Positions 20,588 through 33,145 of a stretch of 64,000 nucleotides of DNA are shown here, in pieces. Origin of the DNA: Hygrocybe punicea (taxonomy: Eukaryota > Basidiomycota > Agaricomycetes > Agaricales > Hygrophoraceae); contig OY744471.1 in assembly GCA_963556145.1 (NCBI GenBank), positions 365,590 to 429,589 on the forward strand, written 5' to 3'. A model generated the notes under the pieces. That model worked only from the letters and a program-made list of their open reading frames with translations. It was not told the DNA's origin and searched no databases. The translations under genes were made by a program, and so were the position numbers. Numbering within the stretch: position 1 is the stretch's first letter; every line of letters starts with the position of its first letter.

Positions 20588-21872
20588 TCAACAAATGCCA
20601 GACGGGACGCCAGAAGCCCACTGCAGCACTTCTTTACGATGCTCTAGGGCCCAAAGACTCTCCGATTGTTGCCTTAGATATTGGTCAAAGTGATAGGAAG
20701 GATATGGGGGGTTGATGTCATTATCACCACTGCTTTCGTCGTCCGAACTATCTGACGCCGTTCTGAAGGGATATACGAAAATTTTGATATTGGGAATGCC
20801 ATTGTACTGCAGAGTGCCGAACCGTTTGACGACACATTGCAGGTAGTGCCACTTGAAGACGCCTGGCGGGGGCAGGGGTTGGTCTCCGGCATGGACTGAG
20901 AGCGTCACAGAGAAGCAGTGAAGTGGAGGGAGGGTTATGTTCTTGAGAATTGGCAAAGAACTTGCACCAATGACCGACATCTCGGGGTGGTCGATGTTGA
21001 AGTTGTGCAGGGTATAAGTATTGTTCTACGCAACGTTGGCAATATTGAGTAATACGATATACCAACTGCATTTGGTGACTCACCGTAACGTGGTAGAAAC
21101 CAGCTTGATAATGATCCACCCAACTATCTAACGTATTCAAAAGAGTTATTCCGATCCTCGGATTGTATTGATAAATACCAGTGGCTTCGGTTACACCAAC
21201 AAACCGTTCCACGATGTCTTTGGCACCATTTGAGCCAATGCGCTTTGGGATGAGATGAGACACCACGACCGGATGGGCTGATCTAGTCACCACGCACGCC
21301 GCATCGCGCTGAGTGACGTGTCTGCGGAAGGTGGCGGAACTGGATTCCGATCTGGGGGTAGTCAACGAATGGTTTTGACGATCACTGATCTTGGAAAGTA
21401 TGATGGGGCGGGTGGGCTCGAATTCATAGATACCAGGGAGTAGCCGATCACCATGAACGACTTCCCGCCAGCTGGCGGTTCTATCAGAGTTGTACCAGGC
21501 GGACGACGTGCCTCTGGTGTGGGTGAAAACGTGACCAACGCCGAGGGGGTCGCACAGCAGATGAGCAATCATGATGATCCAGTCCACTGTGGTACCTGCA
21601 TATCGGGTGATGTCTTCGAACCTGCCCTCGATCAGGTACAGATGGCTAGACAGCTGTTGGCCAGAGGGTGGAGGTGGGTTTGTCGCAATGGTAAGACTGG
21701 CGTTGCGAACTCGGATGTAGACAAATTGACCTGTCGTAGTTGCTGGAGGGACTACTTGTACTCCCTTGGATGACGATTGGGCTATAGTTGTGGTGTTCTG
21801 CATTTCGGCAAGATGAAGTTCTCCTGATGTGTCGACGACAGCGCGATTCATTACACGGCGTCTGGTGTTCAA
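20588..21872 (-). CDS. HNH-endonuclease-like domain protein
   Basis: Two exons: 21872-21084 and 21025-20588, joined by a 58-base intron (GTGAGT...GCGTAG) that gives FYHVTNNTYTLHNF and a 408-residue product. The first half has an FVYIRVRNASL start and a middle part (WREVVHGDRLLPGIYEF). The HNH-like core is AACVVTRSAHPVVVSHLIPK, with the Cys, Thr and His of the first strand-turn, then NPRIGITLLNTLDSWVDHYQ, which carries the Asn and His. The C-terminal part (PPGVFKWHYLQCVVKRFG, acidic Ser/Asp-rich loop, YPSYHFDQYLRQQ) matches the basidiomycete HNH family. In that family the role is unknown; some copies may be defence or mobile-element derived. The frame is intact. Confidence 0.7.
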
Positions 21873-24085
21873 TTATGCGTTTCTTCCCAATGCCTCACTT
21901 ATACGCGCAGCACCGAACAGTCTCGTAGAGGACATCATACGGGACTGGGGTATGGATGTCAGCATGGATGTCAGCCACAAACAATCTTTGAAAGACGAGA
22001 ACAAAACAGACAGACGCTTTTCCCGACAGTAATAGTATGCATTTGTCTCTCACTTTATGATTTTACGCTGCATATTGTTCGACAACAGCAGGACACTAGT
22101 ACTATATATCCACAACCCGGGTCCCGTCCCCACAAGGGACCGTCCCATTCCCATTTCAATTCCTCATCCTACTACTTTGCAAATGAGGGCTTCACGGCAT
22201 ATGGCCCCATATTATCAGGCCACGTACCGATTCTGATGGGAGTTTGTGTTGAATTGGAATAAGCCCCACGCGTTGCGTCGTGGGTAACCAAAACAGCTTC
22301 TTCACGGTGCGGTAGGAAGCTGGGAGCGTCCTCGATTCAGGGCAACCGAGCAGTGAACACTACCACTGAGCGTGATCCAGGACCCAAGTTGACGACAGAA
22401 CCCAAACCGACGGCGTTCATGCGATGGGGGGAAGGCAGAAGGTGTCTGGGATGCAGGGAGCTGAAATGGGGGGAAGGTGAGGGCTTTGTTCATCCCTGGG
22501 AGAGAAGAAATTGTCACAGTTTGTTGGTGCAAGGAAAAGCGTAGCGGTGAAACAAATGAAGGAGGAACTCGATCGCCGACCATGGGGGTGCCCTTTTTTT
22601 CTTTTGATGGTTGATATCATCCGTTGGTTTCTGGTATGTGGTGACAAGCCAATGTCAGTTGGGGTCATGACCACTCCCACTGGCAACCGGGGCAACACTG
22701 GGGCAGAGGGGGGCGTCCTGGTGGGAAGGGGCTTACACGACAACGACAAAAGGATATCGGGGTGCAGCCAAATTTCGACCAGGTCCCAATTTCTTTCATC
22801 AGCTACTCACACCTCCCTTCAAGTCAACAAGTATGGCAGTGACGTGCGTAACGGTCATCATAGACCTAACACCGACGGATGAGCGGACAACTGTTGTCAC
22901 CTCCACTGCTCAGATGCAACCAATGTAAGTTTCAACGCCCACCGGTCCTTGGTCGATATCCAAACGCACAAGGCCAATGACGCCTTCACCCTCGGTGGAA
23001 TGCATATTAGGACCAGTAACCAAGTTGGTGGAGACGGAGGTGCAGACATCCTTAGGCAAGTCATACCGACGAGCTTCCGAAGTCATACCCATCGACTTAC
23101 TTACAACAGGAGGACACGGTGATAGACATCTATTCCCAGTTTGCGTCATCTTCTCGTCTCCTTCAAACAACCATACCATTGTCAAGACTTATCGCAGGTC
23201 TCTCTGCATGCATGAGTTTCAGCGCGGTGCATGAGTATCTCAGATGCACTCACATCAATATTTAAGGACGCCCACTCTGACACAGATATCCCCTCAATGT
23301 TAGGACAGCGAAGCCAACCCAGAAGGAGGGCAAGTATCGAGGCACACAGTTTTTAAATCATACTCACTCATTTAACAGCGGTATCCATTATGTTCCAGAG
23401 AGAGATTCGTGGCTCGCCCATGTGCCAGGATTCTCAATTGGCCAATGATCATTCTGCTGAGCTCTGTCAGGTTAGCTGCTTGTATACCTGCCTGTCGCAT
23501 GCCGAATGGTATTATACTTGATTGGGAAAAGGCACCCTTTGAGGCACGGAGACCAGGCAGGGACGTTCCGAGAGCAACTCACGTATCTGGGAAGCAATAT
23601 TGCGCTTCCAAGTCGGACTGCATGCCGTCGATGGAGCATCTGAATTCCAGCCCGCTGTAAGGTGACATGACAGCGGGACCTTGTTGCGTACAGGCAATCA
23701 GATCCGACTCCAATCCCATGAACTTCTCTCCTGGACTGGGAAATTCACAACTTCGGGGCACACTTGGTGGGTGAGTCAACCTGGTAAAAAGTGCGAGGGA
23801 TCAGATAATGACTTATTTCATAAATTCATATAGGCTGTCTTAGACCGTCACTGTATTCATTGTCCACCAGGAGCATTGGCTATTTGTTGGATTGGCTCTA
23901 GCGGGGTGGATGGGTGGGTACCGAGGACATCGGATGTATTTCAAGCGGTAGCGATAGCAATACCATAATGAAAACAAGGAATGATTCAGAAAACCATACA
24001 GCACCACGAGACCGGCTAATAATAATACCAACAAAATCACGGGAAGCAAGAAACAACATGCCTAAAAAATAATTTAATGCTATAT
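21873..24085. other. Spacer downstream of array gene 1
   Basis: No gene is seen. From about 22300 it is made of sequence repeated elsewhere in the array: 22390-22700 resembles 26680-26950, and 22790-24085 is nearly identical to 61540-62843, which lies downstream of array gene 9. Several short frames recur in each copy, but their frames break between copies, so they look non-coding. Confidence 0.6.
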
Positions 24086-25753
24086 TCATGCCTCATATGG
24101 TGGTGGCCAAGTTGCTGTATTACCCCCGGTCGATTCCGCCCGCATCGCCTGGTTGGGCGTGAGCAAACTGTTGAGCGTTGCAACCATGTCATGCCGTTCC
24201 CTCGTAGTCAACCGTGCGCGAGAAATGACACCCAGAATGTTCGCTATGTCTGGGAGTTCGTCCTGACCCACCTCGTTCGTTGTCGATGACTGGGGTAGCG
24301 GTGCTGTTGACATTTGAACATCTGCTGGTGGTGACGCGAGTGGTGCTACCTCTGGTGTCTTCAAGGAGGCTACGAGTGCCTGTTGTTGGCTGGCGGTTAG
24401 GCGGCGAAAAGCGTCAAGAGCAGAGGCTAAGTCAGCCTCCGGTGGTGGTGGTGGTGGTGGTGGTGCCAGACCAGCAGGAGGAGTGGGTTCTGGAGGCGAA
24501 GCGGCAACGGGAGCTGAGGGTGTCATCGCCCCTGCATCTGCTGATATATACCGAGTTTCAAATGACGAAGGAAGGGGACGAGCTATACTAACCAGCAAGT
24601 GTGGTCAAGGGGACATGATTGCGCTTATGTGCGTCCGGGACACCCGTTCGACTGATGCTAGTTGTGGATTCACTCCCGCGATGTAAAACGTGGATTGGAT
24701 CTGAGAAGGGTCTTTCTTCATCTAAGGTAGTATCAGATGTGGCACCGCTGGGAAGGATACTTTAGAATAAAACGCACCCAAACTGAGCAAAAGTGGAGTG
24801 GAGAGGTTTATTGTAGGTGCAGGCGGGCTCTCCTTAAAACCAGAGTAAGGCTGTATCTGGGATTCGACGGGAAGAGACCCTGGTGCTGCATCAGCGTGTG
24901 CGTGTCTACGCTTCCACAAAAAGATGAAGGCGATTGTGCAGGTGAGCAGAACAAAAGCAACTCCACCAACGATGCCACCGGTGACAGCGGCTTTATTGGA
25001 CTTGTGCGGAAGAGGTGAGGAGGGCACTGATGGAGAAGAGGACACCCGGGTGGAAGAAGTTGGGGAGGAGGATGTAGGGGATACTGAAGATGTGGTTATT
25101 GACGTGACAGCTAAGTTTGGGCTGTAGGAAAGTGAGTATGTTTTGTGTATTGTAAAAGAACCAGCCGCACTTGACAGTGATTGTAGAGAATGAGCTTGTT
25201 GGAAAGGCGGTAGCAGGTCTAATAGATGATGAGCTTGAGGCGACCTACTAGAAAGGACGACTCACAGTTGATACTCCGTCTCGTCTGAAGAGTGACCAGA
25301 TGGAGAATGTTGAGTGTAGGATTGAAAATATGGCGTGAAGTAGTCTGCATAGGAATATGTAGTTGTGAGATTCCCCAAGCAATCGGACGACGATCCAGGT
25401 TGGACAGTGTAAAATTGACAATAATCATGGTAACCGCATGCGACCAAGCTATGACCCGTGGGAATGTTGCAAATCCAATCAATGTAGCCAACGCCGACAG
25501 GGATGGTTACGGTGAGCAAGTTGGTTTCACCGTCAGGTGTTTGCAAGGTCACCAAGTCACTCAAAAAAGAATTGTTGTAGTAGAAGAGAACAGGTTCGCA
25601 CTGAGCGATCGAAAGCGGCATAACGACGTCGAAGCCAAACGAAGGATCGCCGAGTTGATAACCTTGCGTTGGTCGAGGAAAATCCGTGGTTTGTCCCAGC
25701 GCAGTGAGGATGACGGCCAACACAGCCAGAGCCATCATCAGTGTTGGATCCAT
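24086..25753 (-). CDS. Array gene 1: single-pass membrane protein, type-A tail
   Basis: Exons 25753-25266, 25121-24778, 24721-24593 and 24540-24086 give exactly 471 residues. Residues 1-20 are a signal peptide (ALAVLAVILTALGQ). The ectodomain (about 21-162) has five cysteines in QCEP, WICNIPTG, ACGYHDYC and SDCLGN, the pattern of the basidiomycete Ig/Knh1-like surface domain. A Ser/Thr-rich stalk leads to one helix (AAVTGGIVGGVAFVLLTCTI) stopped by KRRHAH. The tail contains poly-Pro, one DLASALDAFRRLTASQQQAL helix, SRARLTTRERH and the C-terminal WPPPYEA, a PPxY motif. Intron 1 (GTGAGT to CCTACAG) removes an in-frame TGA. A TTGGCC-N9-GGCCAA site lies 57 bp upstream. Probably a plasma-membrane receptor or sensor; ligand unknown. 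Confidence 0.8.
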
Positions 25754-25809
25754 CGTTATCGCTTTACGGAGAAAACCCCGTTCTCATGTCAGTACATGTC
25801 ACTCTTCCG

Positions 25810-25830
25810 TTGGCCACACTCCCGGGCCAA
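25810..25830. promoter_or_regulatory. Palindromic promoter element of array gene 1
   Basis: TTGGCC-ACACTCCCG-GGCCAA, 57 bp before the start codon. The same 21-bp element stands 38-78 bp upstream of genes 1 to 6, always with a 9-bp spacer. Confidence 0.6.
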
Positions 25831-27215
25831 TTTGCCCTGATACGAAATCGTCATATTGTTTGGACAACATTTCAACCGGGACACAACAGGTCCCACATTC
25901 TAATACAACTTGACGTCCTCGTTAGCTACTCACACCTCCCTTCAAGTAGTCAACAAGTACGGCAGGGACATGCGTAACGGCCATCATAGGAGGTGCAGAC
26001 GATGTCGAGGCTTGGCACAGTCCTTAGGCAAGTCATACCCACGAGCTTCCGAAGTCATACCCCATAGATTCAGTTACAACAAGAGGACACGTTGATAGAC
26101 ATCTATTCATGATTTGAATCAAACCTCTCGTCTCCTTCAAAAAACCAAACCAATGTCATCAAAGTCAAGATATATCAAAGGTTCATGCATGTGGTGCGTG
26201 AATATCTCAGATGCACTCACTTGAATACAATTTGAAGGACGCCGACTCTGACGCAGATGTCCCCACACGATGCTGTGGGCCCAAAGCCCACCCAGAAGGA
26301 GTGCAAGTATCAAGTATCATACTCACACTCATTCCATTCAACAGTGGTATCCATCATGTTCCCGAGAGATATTTGTGGCTCGCCCATGTGCCGGGATTCT
26401 CAGTTGACCAACGATCATTCTGAGCTTCTGTATACCTCCCTGTCGCATGCCGAATGGCATTGTACTTGATTGGGAAAAGGCACCCTTTGAGGCACGGAGA
26501 CCAGGCAGGGACGTTCCGAGAGCAACTCACGTATCTGGGATGCAACTCCAGCCTATATTGCGCTTCCAAGTCGAACTGCATGCGGTTGTGCGAGCATCTG
26601 AATTCCAGCCCACTCAAAGGAGACACGGTGGAGCATGGATGTGATGGTGTCAGAAGATGTGGACACGACCCAAACTGACGGCGTCCATGCGATAAGGGGA
26701 AGGCAGAAGGTGTCTGGGGTGCACGGAGCCGAAATGGGGGGAACGTGAGGGCTTTGTTCGTCCCTGGGAGAGAGGAAATTGTCACCGATTGTTGGTGCAA
26801 GGAAAGGCGTAGCGGCGAAACAAGGAGCAACTCGACCACCGAGGGTGCCCAATTATTTTGATAATTGATATCATCCGTTGGTTTCTGGTATGTGGTGGGC
26901 CAATGTCGGTGGGGATCATGACCACTCCCACTGGCAGCCGGGGCAACACTGGGTCAGAGAGCGTCCTGGCGGGAAGGGCCATATTATCCATATAATTGTC
27001 TGCCGAGTGGAAATACAAGTTAGGGGTAACGGTTGGACGGTAGTACAACGAAATGACAAAAAACACAGAACGCATAGTGCTGTGGACAGACAAAACAACT
27101 GCAGATACGCAGTAAAAGACTGTAAAAATCACGTGAAAAATTAGTGAAAAGAAAAGACAAGACATGCATGTACGCGTAGGGTGGCGGCGAAGTCACTGTA
27201 TTTGCCCTTGTCAAA
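25831..27215. other. Spacer between array genes 1 and 2
   Basis: Alpha-type spacer: 25915-26640 shares long blocks with 22800-23650, 28980-29830 and 61550-62400; 26640-26960 resembles 22380-22720. No gene. Confidence 0.6.
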
Positions 27216-28926
27216 TCAGTCGGTGTGCACGAGCAGATGATGGAGGGATGTAGCCAGTGCATGCCTCTCCCTCGGGCTCAACCGCGCGCGCGAGATGACA
27301 CCCAGAACATGACTCGCTATGTCTGAGAGTTCGTCCTGGCCCGAGTCGTTAGTTGTTGGCGACTGAGGTAGCAGTGCTGTTGCCATTTGAACATCCGCTG
27401 GTGGTGATGCCGGCAGTGATGCTTCTGGTGTATTCAAGGACGCTACGAGTGCATGTTGTTGGCTGGCGGTTAGGCGGCGAACAGCATCAAGAACCGAAGC
27501 CAAGTCGGCCTCCGGTGCCAGTGATGGTGATGCCGGAACGACGGAAGAAGTATTCATGGCGGTTATGAGTACCTGCCGTTGGCTGGCTGTCAGCCCAGCG
27601 GCATCAAAAGCTGAAGTTAAATCAGTCTCCACAATCCGGGATTCATGTGTTGACTGCTCGGGTGGATGATGTGATACAACGACATTCTTGGGTTTGGGGG
27701 GTACGGGAAGCGGGGTATCAGTAGGAGCTGAGGATGTCGGTGCCCCTGCACCTGGTGACAGAGGTTCAAAATGGGGAAGAAAACGTAAGAGTTTCACTAA
27801 CCAGCAAGTGTCGTAAAGGGGACATAAATGTGCCTTTGTGCGTCCGGCATTCCACTGATGTTAGGCGTGAATTCGGATTGTACAACGTGGATTGGATCTG
27901 TGTCCGGGAAGGGTCTTTCTTCATCTAAGATAGCATCAGACGTGACACCGCAGGGAAGGATTATTTCGAGTAGAACACACCCAAACTCGGCGAGAGTGGA
28001 GCGGAGAAGTATGCCATAGTCGTAGGCCCAGACTGGCTTGTCATCAAGCCAGAATAGGGCTTTAGCTCAGATTCGACGGGAAGAGACTCCAGGACTGCAT
28101 CAGTGGGTGAGTTTCTACGCTTTCGCCAAAAGATGAATGCGAGCAGAATAAAGGCAAGTCCACCAACGACGCCACTAGCGACAGCAACTTTGTTGGACTT
28201 GTGCGGCGGTGGTGATGAGGGCACTGATGGGGAAGAGGACACTCGGTTGGAAGATGTAGGGGATGCCGAAGATGTGGTTGTCGACGTGACAGCTAAGTTT
28301 GGGCTGTGGGGAAGTGAGTACGTTGTATGGATTGCAAAAGAACCAGTCGCACTTGACAGTGATTGTGGAGAAAGAGCTTGTTGGAAAGGCGGTAGCAGTT
28401 CTAATAGATGATGAGCGCTGAGCTCGAGATAACGAGTTGACGTGACGACTCACTGTTGAAACTCTATCGAGTCGCCTGTTGGAGACTGTTGGGTGTAGGA
28501 TTGAAAATATGTCGTGTAGTAAGAAGCATAGGAATATGTAGTTGTGACATTTCCCAAGCAATCCGACGACGATCCAGGTTGGACAGTGTAAGATTGACAA
28601 TAACCATGGTAACCGCATGCGAGGAAGCTATAACCCGTTGGAATGTTGCAAATCCAATCAATGTAGCCAACGCCGACAGGGATATAAACAACGAGCAAGT
28701 TGTATGCGTCGTCAGGTGTGTTCAAGGCCACCAAGTCACCCGCCACAGAATTGTCGTAGTAGAAGAGAACAGGTTCGCACTGAGCGATCGAAAGCGGCAT
28801 AACGACGAAGCCGAAGCCATTCGAAGGATCGCCGAGTTGATAACCTTGCGTTGGTCGAGGAAAATCCGTGGTTTGCCCCAGCGCAGTGAAGACGACGGCC
28901 AGAGCCATCATCAGCATTGGATCCAT
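27216..28926 (-). CDS. Array gene 2: type-B tail, C-terminus frameshifted
   Basis: Exons 28926-28454, 28303-27981, 27924-27802 and 27751-27216 give 484 residues (an extra ATG lies three bases upstream). The ectodomain has the same five cysteines; TM helix VAVASGVVGGLAFILLAFIF, then WRKRRN. The tail is the longer type B: EQSTHESR, then two copies of the helix motif (DLTSAFDAAGLTASQRQVL and DLASVLDAVRRLTASQQHAL), then SRARLSPRERH. Compared with gene 5, 11 bases are missing after LLV, so translation ends in HTD and the PPPY codons downstream are out of frame. This is the only copy without the [L/P]PxY end. Confidence 0.75.
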
Positions 28927-28982
28927 CATTATCGCTGTACGGAGAAAACCCCGTTCTCATGTCAGTACATGTCACTCTTGCG

Positions 28983-29003
28983 TTGGCCACACACCCGGGC
29001 CAA
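28983..29003. promoter_or_regulatory. Palindromic promoter element of array gene 2
   Basis: TTGGCC-ACACACCCG-GGCCAA, 57 bp before the chosen start codon at 28926. Confidence 0.55.
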
Positions 29004-30249
29004 TTTGCCCTGATACGAAATCCTCATAGATCCAACACCGACAGACTGGCACGACGAGCGCGCAACTGTTATCACCTCCAGAAGCAACCAGTGTACCAGC
29101 TTCAACTCCCACCGGTCCTTGGTCAATATCCAAACACCATAATGCCAGTGACGCCTTCGTCCTCCCAGGTCCAGCAACCAAGTTGGTGCAGACGGAGGTG
29201 CAGACGATGTCGAGGCTTGCCACAGTCCCTAGGCAAGTCATACCCACGAGCTTCCGAAGTCATACCCCATAGATTCAGTTACAACAAGAGGACACGTTGA
29301 TAGACACCTATTCATGATTTGAATCAATCTTCTCGTCTCCTTCAAAAAACCAAACCAATGTCATATCGAAGTCAAGACATATCAAAGGTTCATGCATGAG
29401 TTTCAGTGCGGTGCGTGAATATCTCAGATGCACTCGCATGAATACAATTTGAAGGACGCCGACTCTGACGCAGATGTCCCCACACGACGCTGTGGGCCAA
29501 AAGCCCACCCAGAAGGACTGCGAGTATCAAGGGAAGCATTCTGTAAATCATACTCACTCATTCTATTCAACAGCGGTATCCATTATGTTCCCGAGAGATA
29601 TTTATGGCTCGCCCATGTTCCTGGATTCTCAGTTGTCCAACGATCGCTGTGAGCTTCTGTATACCTGCATGTCTCATGCCGAATGACGTTTTACTTGAGT
29701 CGTTATCGAAACCAGGCAGGGACGTTCCCAGAGCAACTCACGTATCTCGGATACAACGCCAGCCTATATTGCGCTTCCAAGTTGAACTGCATGCGGTTGA
29801 TGGAGCATCGAAATTCCAGCCCGCCTAAGGTTACTCGGTGTGGACACGACCGCGGGACCTTGTAGCGTACAGGCAATCAGATCCGACGAATTTCTCCCCT
29901 GGACTGGGAAATCCACTCCATAGATTCACATAGGCCGTCTTAGACCATTAATATCAGATATCTAGCGAACGTACCGTCACTCTCGCATTCATTGTCCACC
30001 GGGAGCATTGGCTATTGTTCGGTTGGCTCTTAGGCTCTAGCGGGATGGATGGATGGGTACCGAGGACATGGAATGTATTTCATGCAGTAGCGATAGCAAT
30101 ACGATAACGATAACGATAATGTAAAACAAAACAAGGAATGCTTCAGAGAACCATACAAAGGAGCACCACGAGACCGACATAATAATAATACCCACCAAAA
30201 TCACGGGAAGCAAGAAACAACATGCCCAAAAAATAATTCAATGCTATAT
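29004..30249. other. Spacer between array genes 2 and 3
   Basis: Alpha-type spacer, like 25830-27000 and 61550-62843, ending in a GATAAC microsatellite (about 30095-30120) that recurs in the 3' flank of gene 6 (about 51785-51812). No gene. Confidence 0.6.
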
Positions 30250-31647
30250 TCATCCCGTATACGGTGGTGGCAAAGTCGCTGTACTACCCCCGGTCAATTC
30301 CGCCCGTATAGCCTGGTCTGGCACGAGCAAACTGTTGAGCGTCGCAACCATGGTATGTCGTTCCCTCGTAGTCAACCGTGCGCGAGAAATGACACCCAGA
30401 ATGTTCGCTATGTCTGGGAGTTCGTCCTGACCCACCTCATTCATTGTCGATGAGAGGGGTAGCAGTGCTGCTGCTGACATTTGGATATCTGGTGGTGGTG
30501 ATGCGAGTGATGCTACCTCTCGCATATTCAAGGAAGCTACGAGTGCCTGTTGTTGGCTGGCGGTTAGGCGGCGAAAAGAGTCAAGAGCTGAGGCTAATTC
30601 AGCCTCCGGTGGTGGTGGTGGTGCCAGATCAGCATCTGGAGGTGAAGCGGCAATGGGAGCTGAGGGTGCCAGTGCCCCTGCGTCGGCTGATATATACAGT
30701 TTCAAAACGACGAAAGAATGGGAAGGGCTATACTAACCAGCACGCGTGGTCAACGCGACATGATTGCGCCTTCGTGTGTCCAGGACACTGAGGCTAGGTT
30801 TGAATTTGCTCCCGCGATGTATAACGTGGATTGGATGTGTGGGTGAGAAGGGTCTCACTTCACCTAAGGTGGCATCAGACGTGGCATCAGCGTGCGAGTT
30901 TCTACGCTTCCGCAAAAAGATGAATGCGACTGTGACGGTGAGCAGAAAAAAGGCAAGTCCACCAACGACGCCACTAACAACGGCAGCTTTGTTGGACTTG
31001 TGCAGGGGTAGTGTGGATGAAGTAGAGTTTGGGCTGTAGGAAAGTTAGTACGTTGTATGGATTGCAAAAGAAACAATCATACTTGAGAGTGATTGTGGGG
31101 AACGGGTTTGTGGGAAAGGCGGTAGCAGGTCTAATAGATGATGAGCTTGAGGTGACCTAGTAGAAAGGACGACTGACAGTTGATATAATGTCGAATCTGA
31201 AGGGACACCAGATGGAGCCTGCTGAGTGTAGGATTGAAAATACGTTGTGTTGTAGTGTGCATAGGAATATGCAGTTGTGACATTCCCCAAGCAATCGGAA
31301 GACAATCCAGGTTGGACAGTGTAATATTGACAATAAACAACGCATGCGACCAAGCTATAACCAGTGGGAATGTTGCAAATCCAATCAATGTAGCCAACGC
31401 CGACAGGGATGGAAAGAACGAGCAAGTCGGTTGCACCGTCAGGTGTGTACAAGTTCACATCGATATCATGAGAATTGTTGTGGTAAACGAGCATGGGTTC
31501 GCACTGCGCAATTGAAAGTGGCATAACGACGTCGAAAGACGAATCGCCGAGTTGAAAACCTTGTGTTGGTCGAGGAACATCCGTGGTTTGTCCCAGCGCA
31601 GTGAGGATGACGGCGCACACAACCACAGCTATCAGCGTTGGACCCAT
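30250..31647 (-). CDS. Array gene 3: type-A tail, short stalk, fused exon
   Basis: Exons 31647-31178, 31033-30738 and 30686-30250 give exactly 400 residues. Signal peptide AVVVCAVILTALGQ; ectodomain with QCEP, WICNIPTG and SDCLGN, but VACVVYC in place of the ACGYHDYC block. The stalk is only about 16 residues; the Ser-rich segment of gene 1 is deleted. TM AAVVSGVVGGLAFFLLTVTV, then RKRRN. The intron that follows the juxtamembrane part in genes 1, 2, 4, 5, 7 and 8 is missing and its 3' end is now coding (ATSDATLGEVRPF). The tail has one helix motif and ends LPPPYTG. Intron 1 uses donor GTCAGT and a canonical CTAAC branch site. Confidence 0.8.
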
Positions 31648-31724
31648 CGTTATCGCTGTACGGAGGAGAAACCGTTCTCATAGTCACTGAATCATATGCA
31701 AGATTCTGCTTCTTCTCCAAGCGG

Positions 31725-31745
31725 TTGGCCACACTCCCAGGCCAA
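31725..31745. promoter_or_regulatory. Palindromic promoter element of array gene 3
   Basis: TTGGCC-ACACTCCCA-GGCCAA, 78 bp upstream of the start codon. Confidence 0.55.
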
Positions 31746-33145
31746 TGATACATTCCCACCAGGACCTCCAGCTGAGTGGGGGCGTATAGGCCTTTGTTGA
31801 TAAAGCGACAGACATAGACCCATCCTCCCCACCGTCGCCTTCAGTGGTGGTGAAATAAAATGCCTATCCACGCTTGCATCCCGCATCTCTTGCGCTTCAC
31901 CTCTGCAGCAGCCCTCTGAGTCCGTTCTGGAGCCTCACCCATGGGGACCTGCACCAACGCGGCAATGGTGAGCATGTTTTCTTCAACGGAGGCCACAGAT
32001 CTAGAGAGCTAGGGTTGTGTCAATAAACGGAACGGTGGACCAGAGGAGGTGAGATAGCCCTGTCTGTCCATACTCTCCTTGTAATTGGTTTTGTCACAAC
32101 TCTTTGCAGTATTCCCCCACCTTCTCCTCCCCGTGCATCCTGCGCCTTCTCCACACATCTCTTCGTATGTCTCTCATAATTTATCGATACAAAGACATGC
32201 TCGACGGACCATCTGGTGTTGTGGAAACCCTCAGATAGCTCATGTGTTATGGTTATGCTTCAACTTCTTCGCCGCACATTGTTGGAGACCCGCAAAGAAC
32301 TCGAAGAGATCGAGGAGCTCGATGCTTGGGATTGATTATCAAATCGGCCAAGGATCTTTAAGAAAAGGTCAGCATCTTCGGTTTAATTGCTTCCTCACCT
32401 AGACCAATTCTGCATGCCATCCATTATTTCACCAGCAGTACGGGGTCATGGAGGACTCCAACATTGATTTCGATGATGTTGAAGATGATGTCGACCGAGG
32501 AGTGTTCCAACGACGACGTACAAGCGTTTTCTTGACCTGACTGATTTCTCACCCAAGATACGATGCTCATAATTGAATATTTGAAGGATGCCGAATCTGA
32601 CGCAAATGTCCCCGCACAGCGCCATGCATCACCCAGGCGGGGACGGGCCATACATAGCAAGACACGGAATAGTTATTACTATCAATTATCGACACGCAAC
32701 ACCCACAAACCTCGCTCATCACACTCAACATCCGTACCAAGTTCATACAACTCACAATTGACGTTTGATTGACGATGTCCGAAAGAGAGAGAGCCATTCT
32801 AGCGTGTCGTTGTTCGGGTACCGGTCTGTTCTCAACGCTGTCTTATATCTAGAATGATCTCAGAGACCGAAATGGACTTGTGCTCATCTGCGGTTGGAGT
32901 CAATCGGCATGTCATTGGATGTCCTCAACAATAGTCTCGTTTCAGAGCAAACCGTACATGGTTGTAGATGCTTACATGGAAAGAGCAGGACAAAAAGACA
33001 TCGGGCGCGCATATCAGGCGAAAAAGTACAGGTTGGCTTTAACAATGGGAAGGCGATACATTAATAAACGCAGAACACCTAGCTCTCCGACTCACTATGG
33101 GCAGAAAACAAAAACTACCACCAGACATACAAATTGACAGTCCTA
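31746..33145. other. Spacer between array genes 3 and 4, with relic of a duplicated gene
   Basis: 31780-32540 resembles parts of 59500-60860 (for example GGAGACCCGCAA at 32283 and 60597, and the TCGATGATGTTGAAGATGATG block near 32472 and 60778). Short open pieces on both strands suggest an eroded gene, but no family is recognisable. 32560-33145 is beta-type spacer, shared with 53990-54470, 56740-57310 and 60890-61200. Confidence 0.5.

Noticed and set aside
23409..23660. Short frames that recur in each alpha-type spacer (also near 26447, 29604 and 62151)
   Set aside because: Reading frames are not kept between copies; single-base indels change them freely, so they are repeats, not genes.
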